64,000 nucleotides of DNA from Clostridia bacterium. GTDB lineage: Bacteria > Bacillota > Clostridia > Oscillospirales > SIG627. The number at the start of each line of letters is the position of its first letter. Position 1 is the stretch's first letter. This document shows positions 7,523 through 16,494 of this stretch, one piece after another. The stretch is taken from contig JAFWBD010000030.1 in the NCBI GenBank assembly GCA_017507325.1, forward strand, positions 1-64,000. Reading direction: 5' to 3'. The position numbers were made by a program, and so were the translations under genes. Below the pieces are notes generated by a model, which searched no databases, was not told the origin of the DNA, and saw only the letters and a list, made by a program, of their open reading frames with translations.

Positions 7523-7553
7523 GGACGGTCAGAAAGCTGGCCGTCCTTTTTTA
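7523..7553 (+). terminator. Terminator after the acyltransferase-like gene
   Basis: GGACGGTCAG pairs with CTGGCCGTCC (one wobble) and is followed by TTTTTTAT. Confidence 0.85.
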
Positions 7554-7556
7554 TAA

Positions 7557-7588
7557 AAATTGGGACTGCCCGAGGGCAGTCCCAATTT
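7557..7588. terminator. Terminator for the surface-protein gene (bidirectional)
   Basis: AAATTGGGACTGCC and GGCAGTCCCAATTT form a perfect 14-bp stem with a CGAG loop. On the minus strand it is followed by TTTTATAA. Confidence 0.85.
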
Positions 7589-7593
7589 GCACA

Positions 7594-10500
7594 TTATACC
7601 TTTGATTTTTTACCCAAGAGCAAAAAGACGACTGCCACCAAAACAAGCAGGGCAACACCGCCTCCGCACAAAACGGGAAGAAGCCACGGAGACTCGGAAG
7701 CGAGAGGGGCAAAAGGATCGTTTTCGACTTCACCTGGGAGCGGTTCCGGCTCCTCGGGAGAATTTCCCTCTTTTTGTTCCCGCGCCAAAACGTAATAGCT
7801 GAAATGATCGGTCTCAAAAACAAGGAATCCTCCGTCTTCGTGGATTCCCCAATCCAACGGCTCCGCATAGCCCTCCTCGGGGTTCACGTAGAACAGCGCC
7901 ACGTCCTCCCCCCATCCTGCGGGAAGCGGAACCGTCACAGCGATGATACCGCTTGGCTGAATGGCATTTTGCCCCGAAACAAGGGAAATATCTAACACCT
8001 CAAGCTGAAATTCCTCATCGAACAGATCCTTCAGCAAGGTGCCGATGGCTTTTTCGGTCTCGGGAGAGGGAGATTCCACTACAAGGCGGGCATTTTGATA
8101 ATGCGATGCCTCTTCCGAGGGGAACCAAAGGGTAATCCCCGATCCTTGGTGGGAAAGGCTTCCCTCGGAAAGAGCGGGGCCTTGGGGATTCGAGGGCTGT
8201 GAGGGCACGCTCGGATCGGTGGGATTCGAGGGCTGTGAGGGTACGCTCGGATCGGTGGGGTTTTCTTCGGGGGGAACAGGCAGATCGGGGAGAAAAGGCT
8301 CCATTCCCTCGGTGCTTTCTCCCACCGCAATCGGCAAGATCTCCTCAACGGGGCAACGGATGCAGGAATGGATCTTGGCCCCTGCGGAAGTGGCAGTGGG
8401 ATATTCCAAAACCTTCCAAGGACCGTAGCTGTGCCCCAAGGGGGGAGCATCCTGCGCGATCTCATCCATCTTGGCACCGCATTCGCGGCAAGCAAGGGTG
8501 TGGTATCCGAAATTGATGCAATCAGGCTCATAGATCTTCACGATCTCAAAAACGCAGCGATGCTCCTCTGTTTTCGGGATCGGTCTGGATTCCCTTTGGG
8601 AACAGCGAGAGCAAATCCGCTCCTCGGTTCCCTCGTATTTGGGCGTAGGCTCCAGAATCACCGTCCAAGCCCCGAAGGAATGTCCCAAGGGAGCGGTGGC
8701 ATCGGCCTCATAGCTTCCGCCACAAGAGCAGGTATATTCGGTATAGCCGCCCTCAAGGCAAGTGGGGGGAATCGTTTTCGTGGGAAGATAGCGGCATTGG
8801 TGCCCGGGAGGCAAGCACGGAACGCTCTGTGTGAGGCGGTCACCGCAACGGGAGCAGGTTTTCTCCTGCAGCCCCTCTTCGGTTTCCGTGGGCTCCTTGA
8901 CCGTTACCCAAAAGCCGTAAGCGTGTCCCAGGGGGTCGGATTCCTCCGACGGATACTCTTTCATACAGCCGTAGCAAATATAAATCTGATAGCCACCCTC
9001 GGTGCAGTCGGGCTTCTTTTCTTCCTTGAGCTCCAATCGGCACTGATGGACTATGATTTCCTCCTTAGGAACGCCGCAGCGGGAGCAGGTGGCTCGTCTC
9101 AAGCCGGGTTCGGTGGCGCTCGCTTCCTTGATCACAATCCACTCTCCCCAAAGATGCCCCAAGGCTTCTTGGGTCACAGCGCCCTTCTCCTTCAATCCGC
9201 ACTCGCAAAAGTATTCCATATAGCCGTCGGTAAGACAAGTGGCCTCCACCTCGTGAGGAATGTTGAAATTGCAAACGTGGTCCTTCACGTCGCTGTAATC
9301 GGGAACGCGGGTGTCCTCCCAAAAATAGAGATCGATCTCCATGGAGCAAACGATCATCCGATCCCCATCGGTAATGGAAACGGACAGCGTGGTCTTCCCT
9401 TCCTTGCCGCAGGCGGTCACAAAGCCGTTCTGATCCACCGTGGCAATGCTCGGATCGCTGCTTTCCCACAGCACGGTATTGGCGCTGTTTTGCGCGTGGA
9501 GCTCGTATTCGTACGGGAGCACCACTCTCCCTCGATAATTGCGGTCCAAATAGATCTGCGATAGACGGAAGGAGCAATCCTCCTCCGAAACGATCAATTC
9601 CACAGCTCCCGAGCGGTCCAGATAATACTTCTTCCCTTCAAAGGTCTTAACCGTTTCATTGGCGGTCACCCCGTTGGGATAGGCGTAATACAAACCACCG
9701 TAAAAATACCATCCGTCACGGTAGACCTCGCCCGGCTTCATATTTTGGCGGCGTTCGGGATTTTCCACGTATCGTCCGCCGTCCTGAGAGGAGCCGATTT
9801 GAATGCGGACGTGAAAATCAAAATAAGCAACACCGTTGACGCAAATGCCCACACTTCCCACCGTGCTATCCACCGTCTTGCTCTGATAGCTCCAGACGGT
9901 ATCCTCATAATACTGCATGGTGGTGGAGGAACGGAAGGGATAGGATAGGATCTTTTCGTAAGCGGGCACCACCATTTCCACGGTCTCCATATAATAATAC
10001 CTGGAAATATAATCCCGATCGGTAAGACCCGTCGTTTGCTCCCAAAGGGGATCAAACAGCTTCCACTCTCCGTCAAGATAGGCAAAGCACCAAGCGTGCC
10101 CCGGGAGGGAAGTTGTGACCTGATAGAGGGAAACATCCGTCATATCCCCTCGAAGACCGTCTCCCCAAACGGCGGGGATTCCGCTCAATCGGAGCAGATC
10201 CCGCAAAAGGTAGGCATAGCCTGCGCAGTTTGCTCTGCGGGCATAGAAGGTATCGATGGCGTAAAACTGATGAGAAGTGTTTTCAGACTTCAAATTGCGG
10301 CAGATCCAGCCAACAATGGCAACCGCCTTTTCCTCATCGCTTTGACAGCCCTCGGTAATGGTATCGGCCAGGGCTTTCAGAATTCTGTGATCCTTTTCGG
10401 TGCCGTGGGTCATCACAAGAGCCGTTTCGGGATATTTTTCCACGTAGATCTCCTGCAAATAGCGAAAATGCTTATCCACGATCAGCCGAGCGGTATCGGA

Positions 10501-10647
10501 GGCGGGATTGGAGACCGCCGATACCGAAAGATGCAGATCACAAGGCACCGCGCCCAAAACGAAGAGCGCCGCCAAGAAAAAGCAAAGCGCGGCTTTGGGC
10601 AGGCAGATTCTTCTTTGACGCTTTTGAAAACAGAAAAATGCTTTCAT
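7594..10647 (-). CDS. Cell-surface protein: transglutaminase domain, Ig-like domain, Cys-rich repeats
   Basis: 1017 aa. A long signal peptide ends near residue 45. A transglutaminase-like fold follows, with the apparent Cys-His-Asp triad in RRANCAGYAY, PGHAWCFAYL and KLFDPLWE (about residues 139-200). A BIG2-type Ig-like domain (SSDPSIATVDQNGFVTACG) lies near 400-445. Residues about 460-760 hold five repeats of the form C..GGY..Y.C..CG ... LGH..G.W ... CSRC, each with paired CxxC. Then come a Pro-rich linker (PTDPSVPSQPSN twice), a beta-rich domain, a membrane segment and a short basic tail (GKKSKV), so it is membrane-anchored and exposed. The transglutaminase-like part could crosslink or cleave proteins. 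It is alone, with a weak ribosome binding site (GAAAGGGTC). Confidence 0.8.
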   Translation of the reverse strand: MKAFFCFQKRQRRICLPKAALCFFLAALFVLGAVPCDLHLSVSAVSNPASDTARLIVDKHFRYLQEIYVEKYPETALVMTHGTEKDHRILKALADTITEGCQSDEEKAVAIVGWICRNLKSENTSHQFYAIDTFYARRANCAGYAYLLRDLLRLSGIPAVWGDGLRGDMTDVSLYQVTTSLPGHAWCFAYLDGEWKLFDPLWEQTTGLTDRDYISRYYYMETVEMVVPAYEKILSYPFRSSTTMQYYEDTVWSYQSKTVDSTVGSVGICVNGVAYFDFHVRIQIGSSQDGGRYVENPERRQNMKPGEVYRDGWYFYGGLYYAYPNGVTANETVKTFEGKKYYLDRSGAVELIVSEEDCSFRLSQIYLDRNYRGRVVLPYEYELHAQNSANTVLWESSDPSIATVDQNGFVTACGKEGKTTLSVSITDGDRMIVCSMEIDLYFWEDTRVPDYSDVKDHVCNFNIPHEVEATCLTDGYMEYFCECGLKEKGAVTQEALGHLWGEWIVIKEASATEPGLRRATCSRCGVPKEEIIVHQCRLELKEEKKPDCTEGGYQIYICYGCMKEYPSEESDPLGHAYGFWVTVKEPTETEEGLQEKTCSRCGDRLTQSVPCLPPGHQCRYLPTKTIPPTCLEGGYTEYTCSCGGSYEADATAPLGHSFGAWTVILEPTPKYEGTEERICSRCSQRESRPIPKTEEHRCVFEIVKIYEPDCINFGYHTLACRECGAKMDEIAQDAPPLGHSYGPWKVLEYPTATSAGAKIHSCIRCPVEEILPIAVGESTEGMEPFLPDLPVPPEENPTDPSVPSQPSNPTDPSVPSQPSNPQGPALSEGSLSHQGSGITLWFPSEEASHYQNARLVVESPSPETEKAIGTLLKDLFDEEFQLEVLDISLVSGQNAIQPSGIIAVTVPLPAGWGEDVALFYVNPEEGYAEPLDWGIHEDGGFLVFETDHFSYYVLAREQKEGNSPEEPEPLPGEVENDPFAPLASESPWLLPVLCGGGVALLVLVAVVFLLLGKKSKV

Positions 10648-10671
10648 CTTTTTTGACCCTTTCTCAAAATG

Positions 10672-10710
10672 AAAAGGAGCAGCTTCGATTCCGAAAACCG
10701 CCGCTGCTCC
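10672..10710 (-). terminator. Terminator of the amino-acid transporter operon
   Basis: Read on the minus strand, GGAGCAGC and GCTGCTCC pair and are followed by TTTTCATTTT. It lies just past the ATPase stop codon. Confidence 0.75.
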
Positions 10711-10719
10711 GTCTTGTTC

Positions 10720-11628
10720 TTACAAAACCTTGGACAAAAACTCCTTCAAGCGGGGATGCCTCGGATTTTTGAAAAATTCCTCCGGGGTAGCTTCCTCCGC
10801 AATCACGCCCTCATTCATAAACATAATGCGGGTTCCCACCTCGCGGGCAAAGCCCATTTCATGGGTCACCACCACCATGGTCATTCCCGAGGCGGCAAGG
10901 CTCTTCATTACGTCCAGCACCTCGCCGACCATTTCGGGATCCAGTGCACTGGTGGGCTCGTCGAAAAGCATCACGTCGGGCTCCATGGCCAAGGCGCGAA
11001 CAATGGCAACACGCTGCTTTTGACCGCCGGAGAGCTTGGCGGGATACTCATCCCTCTTGTCCTCCAGATCGATTCGACGCAAAAGCTCCAACGCCTTTTC
11101 CTCGGCCTCCTCCTGCGTTTTCAATTTCAACTCCACGGGAGCCAGGGTGAGGTTTTGAAGCACGGTCAAATTATTGAACAAATTAAAATGCTGAAACACC
11201 ATTCCCATCTTGCGACGGGCCAGGTTAATATCCAAACGCTTTTCCTTTTCAATGGCCTTTCGCATATTTTCGAAGGCCCTTCCTTCTCGCTTGGAAAGAA
11301 GGCGGTTTCGGCAAATTTCCTCCAACGCCTCATCCTCCTTCTTGTTACGGCGGAGCATTTTTTCATAGGTGGCAGACTGTTTCAGCCATTCGGGATACAA
11401 ATAGGGGTCGGGGGCGGTAATCAGATCGCCCGCCACCCAAACCTCGCCGCCCGTGGGCTGCTCCAACAGGTTCATACAGCGCAAAAGGGTGCTCTTTCCG
11501 CTTCCCGAGGGGCCGAGGATCACCACGCGCTCCCCCTTTTCAATCTCGCAGGAGACGCCGCGCAAAACCTTGATCTCGCCGTTTTCACCAAAATCCTTAT
11601 AGACGTTTTTAACGCTTATCACCGGCAC
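10720..11628 (-). CDS. Polar amino-acid ABC transporter, ATPase subunit (GlnQ type)
   Basis: About 302 aa. Walker [10 protein letters not shown] (39-47), Q-loop [10 protein letters not shown] (about 139-148), signature LSGGQKQR and Walker [13 protein letters not shown] are all present. It energises import through the adjacent permease. The family is normally about 240 aa. The extra length is a ~60-residue charged helical insertion (about 72-132) between Walker A and the Q-loop. The start is taken as GTG 11628, four bases after AAAGGAGG; GTG 11622 is an alternative. A longer in-frame extension into the permease gene lacks a ribosome binding site. It overlaps the permease gene by 20 bp, so the two are translationally coupled. 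Confidence 0.88.
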   Translation of the reverse strand: MPVISVKNVYKDFGENGEIKVLRGVSCEIEKGERVVILGPSGSGKSTLLRCMNLLEQPTGGEVWVAGDLITAPDPYLYPEWLKQSATYEKMLRRNKKEDEALEEICRNRLLSKREGRAFENMRKAIEKEKRLDINLARRKMGMVFQHFNLFNNLTVLQNLTLAPVELKLKTQEEAEEKALELLRRIDLEDKRDEYPAKLSGGQKQRVAIVRALAMEPDVMLFDEPTSALDPEMVGEVLDVMKSLAASGMTMVVVTHEMGFAREVGTRIMFMNEGVIAEEATPEEFFKNPRHPRLKEFLSKVL

Positions 11629-12301
11629 GCAGCCTCCTTTCGATTTTCTTGATGACAAAGGTCAGCATATACACGATGGCAAGATAAAACAGCGCCACCA
11701 CACTCATGGGGATCAGATAGCTTGCCATATTGTTACCGCTTCCGATGATCTTGGCCGCCATGGTCAGATCGTACATACCGATCATACTGACAATGGAGGT
11801 CTCCTTGATCAAAGCGATCAATTCGTTTCCGATGGTGGGGATCACGTTTTTGATGGCCTGAGGGATCACGACCTTGCGCATGGTAATTCCCGAGGTGAGC
11901 CCCAGGGCTCTTCCCGCTTCGGTCTGACCCACGTCCACCGAAAGAATGCCCGCACGGATGTTTTCCGCCACGTAGGCACCGGAATTGATCCCGAAGGCAA
12001 TGGTGGCTGTCACGATTTCGGGAAAATCCCGAATGGTGAAGATCACGTAAAACATAATAAACAGCTGCAGGGCCATGGGGGTTCCGCGGATCACGGTAAT
12101 ATAGATCTTGGAGATCCACTTGGGGATCTTCATAGCGGGAGAATCGGGACAAATGGTGATCAGTGCCACCACAGTACCCAGCAAAAGACCCATAACGGCC
12201 GCCGCCACGGAGATCACAAGGGTGATCTGAAGACCCTTGAACAAGCTCTGCATATAATTGGGGTTGGTAAAGAGCGTATAAACGCCTTCAAAAAAATTCA
12301 T
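11609..12301 (-). CDS. Polar amino-acid ABC transporter, permease
   Basis: 230 aa, typical for the HisM/GlnP family. Several membrane segments ([34 protein letters not shown]) flank the ATPase-coupling EAA-type loop ([20 protein letters not shown]). Second gene of the operon binding protein - permease - ATPase. The family homodimerises or pairs with a second permease; only one is present here, so a homodimer is expected. Confidence 0.92.
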   Translation of the reverse strand: MNFFEGVYTLFTNPNYMQSLFKGLQITLVISVAAAVMGLLLGTVVALITICPDSPAMKIPKWISKIYITVIRGTPMALQLFIMFYVIFTIRDFPEIVTATIAFGINSGAYVAENIRAGILSVDVGQTEAGRALGLTSGITMRKVVIPQAIKNVIPTIGNELIALIKETSIVSMIGMYDLTMAAKIIGSGNNMASYLIPMSVVALFYLAIVYMLTFVIKKIERRLRAGDKR

Positions 12302-12335
12302 ATCCTATTTCCCATCCAAATCTTAATAAACGCCG

Positions 12336-12367
12336 AAAAAGAACGACACCTTCGTATCGTTCTTTTT
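12336..12367 (-). terminator. Intercistronic hairpin (attenuator) between binding protein and permease
   Basis: AAAAAGAACGA and TCGTTCTTTTT form a perfect 11-bp stem with flanking A/T runs. Its place after the binding-protein gene fits partial termination, giving excess binding protein over membrane subunits, as is common in such operons. Confidence 0.8.
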
Positions 12368-12383
12368 CCATATGGAATCAATC

Positions 12384-13256
12384 TTATTCCATTCCCATGT
12401 GACGCATCACCATTTTTTCAATTTCGGTCTTACCGGAGGAATCCTTCTTCATCAGCTCCTCCAAAACCGCATTGATGGCATCCAAAAGCTCGGTGTTGCC
12501 CTTGGTAACGCAAATGGCGTACTGCTCTTCCACGGGTGCATCCTCTTCTCCGGCTTCGGTAGCGGAATAGTAGAGAGGCAGGCACTTCAAATTGGAATTC
12601 TTGGAAACGATAAACTGAGCGGGAAGCTCATCGATGATGACCACGTCTACCAGATTGGCACCGATGCCGTCGGCCGCAAGCTGGGCATTGTCAAAGTTCT
12701 TCATCGTGGTTCCGGTGTTGTAAAGGACTCCGTCGTAGCCGTAATCCTCGTTGTCAGCGGTGGCATTGATCTCACCGTCGGTATAGATCCAACCGGTGGT
12801 ATCGGTCTGGGTACCGATGGTCTTGCCCTTCAGAGCCTCCCAAACGATGTATTCGCCGTCAGCACCGCTCTTCTTGGCAATATCGGAATCCTTGGCAAAA
12901 ATCACGTACTGGACGGAGGTGTAATAAGGAACGGAAAAATCGACCTTTTCCTTACGCTCATCGGTAATGGTGATGCCGGCGGCGCCCGCATCGCAAACCT
13001 TGCCCTCGGAAACGTTATCGATGATGGCGGAAAATTCAACGTTCTTGAATTTTACCTTTTTGTTCAGCTTCTCGCCGACCTTTGCCATAATCTCGACGTC
13101 AACGCCCTTGATGTCGTCCCCATCGTAATACTCAAAGGGGGCAAAAAACGCATTGGTCTGAACCAGAATGGTGTTGCCGTCCGAGCAGGATGCAAAGGTA
13201 AACGCGGTGCCCAAAAGCATCGCACAAGCCAAAAGCAATGCACAGATCTTTTTCAT
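12384..13256 (-). CDS. Polar amino-acid ABC transporter, substrate-binding lipoprotein
   Basis: 290 aa. The start is at MKKICALLLACAML, with AAGGAGAG upstream, not at the longer in-frame extension. Lipobox FASC (Cys near 22) anchors it. The mature protein is a SBP_bac_3-type periplasmic-binding fold: FFAPFEYYDGDDIKGVDVEI near the N-terminus and an inner motif with ITDERKEKVDFSVPYY. Ligand class (glutamine, polar or charged amino acid) is inferred from the partner subunits only. Promoter at 13302-13330. Confidence 0.9.
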   Translation of the reverse strand: MKKICALLLACAMLLGTAFTFASCSDGNTILVQTNAFFAPFEYYDGDDIKGVDVEIMAKVGEKLNKKVKFKNVEFSAIIDNVSEGKVCDAGAAGITITDERKEKVDFSVPYYTSVQYVIFAKDSDIAKKSGADGEYIVWEALKGKTIGTQTDTTGWIYTDGEINATADNEDYGYDGVLYNTGTTMKNFDNAQLAADGIGANLVDVVIIDELPAQFIVSKNSNLKCLPLYYSATEAGEEDAPVEEQYAICVTKGNTELLDAINAVLEELMKKDSSGKTEIEKMVMRHMGME

Positions 13257-13301
13257 AATTGTTCTCTCCTTCAATTGAATTGATATGATCTTACTGCGAA
13301 T

Positions 13302-13330
13302 ATCATACACTTCATTTTCAGTTTCGTCAA
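13302..13330 (-). promoter_or_regulatory. Promoter of the amino-acid ABC operon
   Basis: Minus-strand -35 TTGACG (13325-13330), 17-bp spacer, -10 TATGAT (13302-13307). Confidence 0.75.
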
Positions 13331-13497
13331 GAGATTTTTGAATATTTTTTCATTTTTTTCATTTCTTTTTCGAAAACGGCTCTCCTTGCGGGTATTTTTC
13401 CCGAAGTAACCCAAGACGTCCGCCCCCGTTTCCGAGAAAAATCCCCTGAAAATCGGAAAAGGCATCGGTGCTTTTCCTCTATTTTCTTTCTTTACGG

Positions 13498-13532
13498 ATG
13501 AATATTATTTCGCCAAATTGAATAATATTCAT
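13498..13532. promoter_or_regulatory. 12-bp perfect inverted repeat upstream of the carboxypeptidase gene
   Basis: ATGAATATTATT (13498-13509) and AATAATATTCAT (13521-13532) are exact reverse complements with an 11-bp centre. There is no T-run, so it is more likely an operator than a terminator. A second dyad, GCGGG/CCCGC, follows at about 13540-13560. Confidence 0.45.
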
Positions 13533-13597
13533 TTTCTGCCGCGGGAATATCGGCCCGCGCCGCAGCATATGCTCTTCTTGACAGGAGTGTGAGTATT

Positions 13598-14782
13598 ATG
13601 AAAAAGAACATCGTATCCGCCATCGCCCTATTTTTGGCCCTCTGGCTTTTGATTCCCATTCGGGGAGACGCCGCCGAGAGCCTTATGGAAGCAGGCCTCA
13701 CTCTGCCCACTACAGAGCTGAGCCTTCCCTGCCGAGGAGCCATTCTCATTGAACAGACCACCGGCACGGTGCTTTATGAAAAAAACGCCGATGAAAGCCT
13801 GCCCATTGCCAGCGTTACCAAAATTATGACCCTGCTGTTGACCATGGAGGCCATCGAAAAAGGAGTGCTCTCGGAGGATCAAAGCATTTCGGTCAGTGAA
13901 AACGCCGCCTCCATGGGAGGAAGTCAGATCTTCTTGGAGCCGGGGGAGGTCATTTCGCTCCACGATCTGTTAAAGGCAGTTTTCGTTTCCAGTGCCAACG
14001 ACGGCGCGGTGGCTCTGGCGGAGGCGGTTTCGGGAAGCGTGGAGGGCTTTGTGGATGCCATGAACCAAAAGGCGCGGGAGCTCGGAATGAAGGATACCGT
14101 GTTTTACAATCCCACGGGGCTGGACGATGAGAAAACCAATGTGGCCTCCGCACGGGACGTGGCCCTGATGTCGGCGGCACTGCTGTCCTATGAAAAAACC
14201 TACGATTACACCACCCTTTGGACCGATTCCGTTCGAGACGGCGCCTTCGGTCTTTCCAATACCAACAAGCTCATCCGTTTCTATCCCGGTGCCACGGGGT
14301 TGAAAACCGGCTATACCGCCAAGGCGAAATTCTGCGTTTCCGCCTCTGCCGAGCGAAACGGGCTGAAGCTTTGTGCCGTGGTGCTGGCGGGAGAGAGCAG
14401 CGCCGAGCGCTTCCGTGCCGCCAAGACCCTTCTGGATCACGGCTTTTCCAATTTCGCCTATTACTGCCCCGATGACCTTTCCTTGCCCGAAATTCCCGTT
14501 TGGGGCGGAAAGGCAGAGAAGATCACCCTCTGCTGTGAAGATCCCGCCGTTTTGCTGACAAAATCCGATGCGGCAGGGCTGACGCCCGTTATCACGGCGG
14601 CCGAGGAGCTGTTTGCCCCCGTGGAAAAGGGACAGATCGTGGGAAAAATTTCTTACTGTAAGGGCGGCGCTTCGATCTACGAGATTCCGCTGACCGCCGC
14701 CGAGGCTGTGGAGGCGCTGGATTTTTGGGATCTGTTTTTCCTCCTTTGCCGCAATTTCTTTACGGGAAGCGGCAAGAGCTGA
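13598..14782 (+). CDS. dacF: D-alanyl-D-alanine carboxypeptidase (S11, DacF type)
   Basis: 394 aa. An N-terminal signal sequence (KKNIVSAIALFLALWLLIP) precedes the penicillin-binding domain: SxxK at 72-75 (SVTK), SxN in VSSANDGAV near 132, and KTG in TGLKTGYTAK near 230. A beta-rich C-terminal domain follows, ending in an amphipathic aromatic helix (LDFWDLFFLLCRNFF) that likely anchors it to the membrane. It trims the terminal D-Ala of peptidoglycan stem peptides. In sporulating Firmicutes DacF-like enzymes act on spore cortex, but the vegetative DacA role is equally possible. ATG 13598 is preferred over GTG 13589 on spacing from AGGAG. It ends 4 bp from the convergent neighbour. Confidence 0.88.
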   Translation: MKKNIVSAIALFLALWLLIPIRGDAAESLMEAGLTLPTTELSLPCRGAILIEQTTGTVLYEKNADESLPIASVTKIMTLLLTMEAIEKGVLSEDQSISVSENAASMGGSQIFLEPGEVISLHDLLKAVFVSSANDGAVALAEAVSGSVEGFVDAMNQKARELGMKDTVFYNPTGLDDEKTNVASARDVALMSAALLSYEKTYDYTTLWTDSVRDGAFGLSNTNKLIRFYPGATGLKTGYTAKAKFCVSASAERNGLKLCAVVLAGESSAERFRAAKTLLDHGFSNFAYYCPDDLSLPEIPVWGGKAEKITLCCEDPAVLLTKSDAAGLTPVITAAEELFAPVEKGQIVGKISYCKGGASIYEIPLTAAEAVEALDFWDLFFLLCRNFFTGSGKS

Positions 14783-14786
14783 GGCT

Positions 14787-16319
14787 TTATTTTTCCGTTT
14801 CGGCCATGAGTTCCGTCAGCGTCTTGACTGTTTCATCCACAATGATCTGTCCCGCCTCGGGGGTCACCTGATTGTCAAACACGCTGGCACCAAATCCCCT
14901 TCCCCAAAGCCCTCTTTCGGTGGGAAGATAGGAGCCGTTATCGATCCCCGGCTGAGCGGCCAGCTGCACCACGAAGGTTTGAACAAAGGGGCTTCTGGCT
15001 TGAATTCTCTGCTCGTAATCCATAAACAGCTCGAAGCGGTTGGTGGCAAAGGCAATATCCCCCACCTGAACCACGTGCATTTCCATGGGCAAAAAGCGGC
15101 TTTCTCCCTGAGATTCGTACCGTGCGATGATGCGGCGATAGCGCCCTCTCTTGGAGAGAACGGTTGAATTGAATTTCAGATTTTCTTCGGGGGTTCCGTC
15201 AAAGGAAAAGCGGCTCTCCAATTCCTTTTCCAGCCCTTTTTTTGCAAATTCATAATCCTCCTTTGTCACAAGGCGCTTGGGAAGCTGAACGCTCTGCACC
15301 CGATGGGACAGACGGGGATGGGTCTCGATCTCTTTTTTTGCCCAGGCATATACGTCGTCAAAGCAGGCAAGGATCCGCTCCGCGATCTCCTTGCGATTGA
15401 AGATCTCGGTCTTTCGCTCCGCACGGGTTTCCACGTCCCCGTATTTTAAGCGGTAACGGCGCTCTCTTGCCGCCAAATAATGGAGCTGACGGGGAGAAAG
15501 ATCTCCCGCGGCGGCGCACTGGGGCAAAATGAAAATATCGCCGTATTTTTCCCGAATGGCGGTGCGAACGTCGTGCCAATAATCGGCCGAGATCATTTTT
15601 TCGTGCTCGGAATTCTGGCTGGGGCAGGGAACGTTTACGATCGCCCCCGTTAATTGATTTTGTCCGTCAAAGGTAAACATCAGATTGCAAAAGGGATTTC
15701 CTCCCGTTTCGTAGTGGCTGAACCCGGGATCATTGGTTTTTCCGTACATCCGAACGTGCCCGTCTACCCCGTGGGTGGAATCCCGAACCGTTCCCTCCCG
15801 CAGAGACAGATCGTCAAAATACACCACGCGGCGGTTAAAGGAAACCACGGCAAAGCCGTAACCGTAGGAAATACCTCCCTCCGAGCGGCTTTCATAGGCC
15901 TCCGCCACCGCTTCGACCATTTGGGACACCAAAAAATCCCGATACTCATCGGAGGAAGCGATCTCAATTCCGTCGTGCGGAAGCGTATCCTCTCCCGAAA
16001 AGGAAATGGAGCCGATCCCGCCCACGTGGGTGGCGGCGGTATGGGTATGGGTGGCGTGAAGAATGATCTTTTCCGGCGCGATCCCCGGACAGCGGCGGCA
16101 CGCCTCGTCCCGGAGATCATCCAAAATGCGGTTGCGGCAATCGATCATATCTCCCGATACAAACACAGCCAGATCCTCTCCGTTTTCCAAAACCAATGCC
16201 GTAACCGTTAAGGGATCCAGGATCCCCTTTGAGGGGCGCATATAAAACTGCCCCGACATATTCACGGGCTTTTCGGTGGAAACGTCCCTCTGTGCCCAGC
16301 CAATGCGAATGCGGTTCAT
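14787..16319 (-). CDS. Neutral/alkaline ceramidase-fold hydrolase
   Basis: 510 aa, starting at the second ATG (MNRIRIGWAQRDVSTEKP), which has the right distance from AAGGAG. It starts like members of the neutral/alkaline non-lysosomal ceramidase family and has the zinc-site stretch ILHATHTHTAATHVGG near residue 100, a second region QCAAAGDLSPRQ, and a late EMHVVQVGDIAFATNRFELF. There is no signal peptide, so it is likely intracellular. Bacterial members may act on amide-linked lipids or on unrelated substrates. The match is to fold and metal site only; no substrate can be named. Convergent with dacF, with no obvious terminator between them. Confidence 0.75.
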   Translation of the reverse strand: MNRIRIGWAQRDVSTEKPVNMSGQFYMRPSKGILDPLTVTALVLENGEDLAVFVSGDMIDCRNRILDDLRDEACRRCPGIAPEKIILHATHTHTAATHVGGIGSISFSGEDTLPHDGIEIASSDEYRDFLVSQMVEAVAEAYESRSEGGISYGYGFAVVSFNRRVVYFDDLSLREGTVRDSTHGVDGHVRMYGKTNDPGFSHYETGGNPFCNLMFTFDGQNQLTGAIVNVPCPSQNSEHEKMISADYWHDVRTAIREKYGDIFILPQCAAAGDLSPRQLHYLAARERRYRLKYGDVETRAERKTEIFNRKEIAERILACFDDVYAWAKKEIETHPRLSHRVQSVQLPKRLVTKEDYEFAKKGLEKELESRFSFDGTPEENLKFNSTVLSKRGRYRRIIARYESQGESRFLPMEMHVVQVGDIAFATNRFELFMDYEQRIQARSPFVQTFVVQLAAQPGIDNGSYLPTERGLWGRGFGASVFDNQVTPEAGQIIVDETVKTLTELMAETEK

Positions 16320-16383
16320 AGCCATTCTCCTTTTATTCCTGATTTCGTTTGAAAAAATTATATCAAAAAGAATTTTTCAAGTC

Positions 16384-16420
16384 AATGCTTCTCCCCGCGG
16401 GGGAAGCATTTTTCTTTTTC
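16384..16420. terminator. Hairpin with T-run between divergent genes
   Basis: AATGCTTC pairs with GAAGCATT around a CCCC/GGGG inner stem, followed on the plus strand by TTTTTCTTTTT. It lies just upstream of the zinc-sensor promoter and could block read-through into it. Confidence 0.6.
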
Positions 16421-16423
16421 CCC

Positions 16424-16475
16424 TTGACAAATCTCATGTTTCCAAATATAATTACACTTGAACAATTGTTCAAGT
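16424..16475 (+). promoter_or_regulatory. Promoter and operator of the zinc-resistance operon
   Basis: -35 TTGACA (16424-16429), 17 bp, -10 TATAAT (16447-16452), both consensus. Starting 3 bp after the -10 box is the perfect 20-bp palindrome ACTTGAACAATTGTTCAAGT (16456-16475). Its TGAACA...TGTTCA core is the known operator type for ArsR/SmtB-family metal sensors. Confidence 0.9.
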
Positions 16476-16494
16476 ATTGGAGGAATTGGAGAAA

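Noticed and set aside
7953-8516. Plus-strand frames within the large surface-protein gene
   Set aside because: Shadows of the GC-rich repeat codons on the other strand; no start signals.
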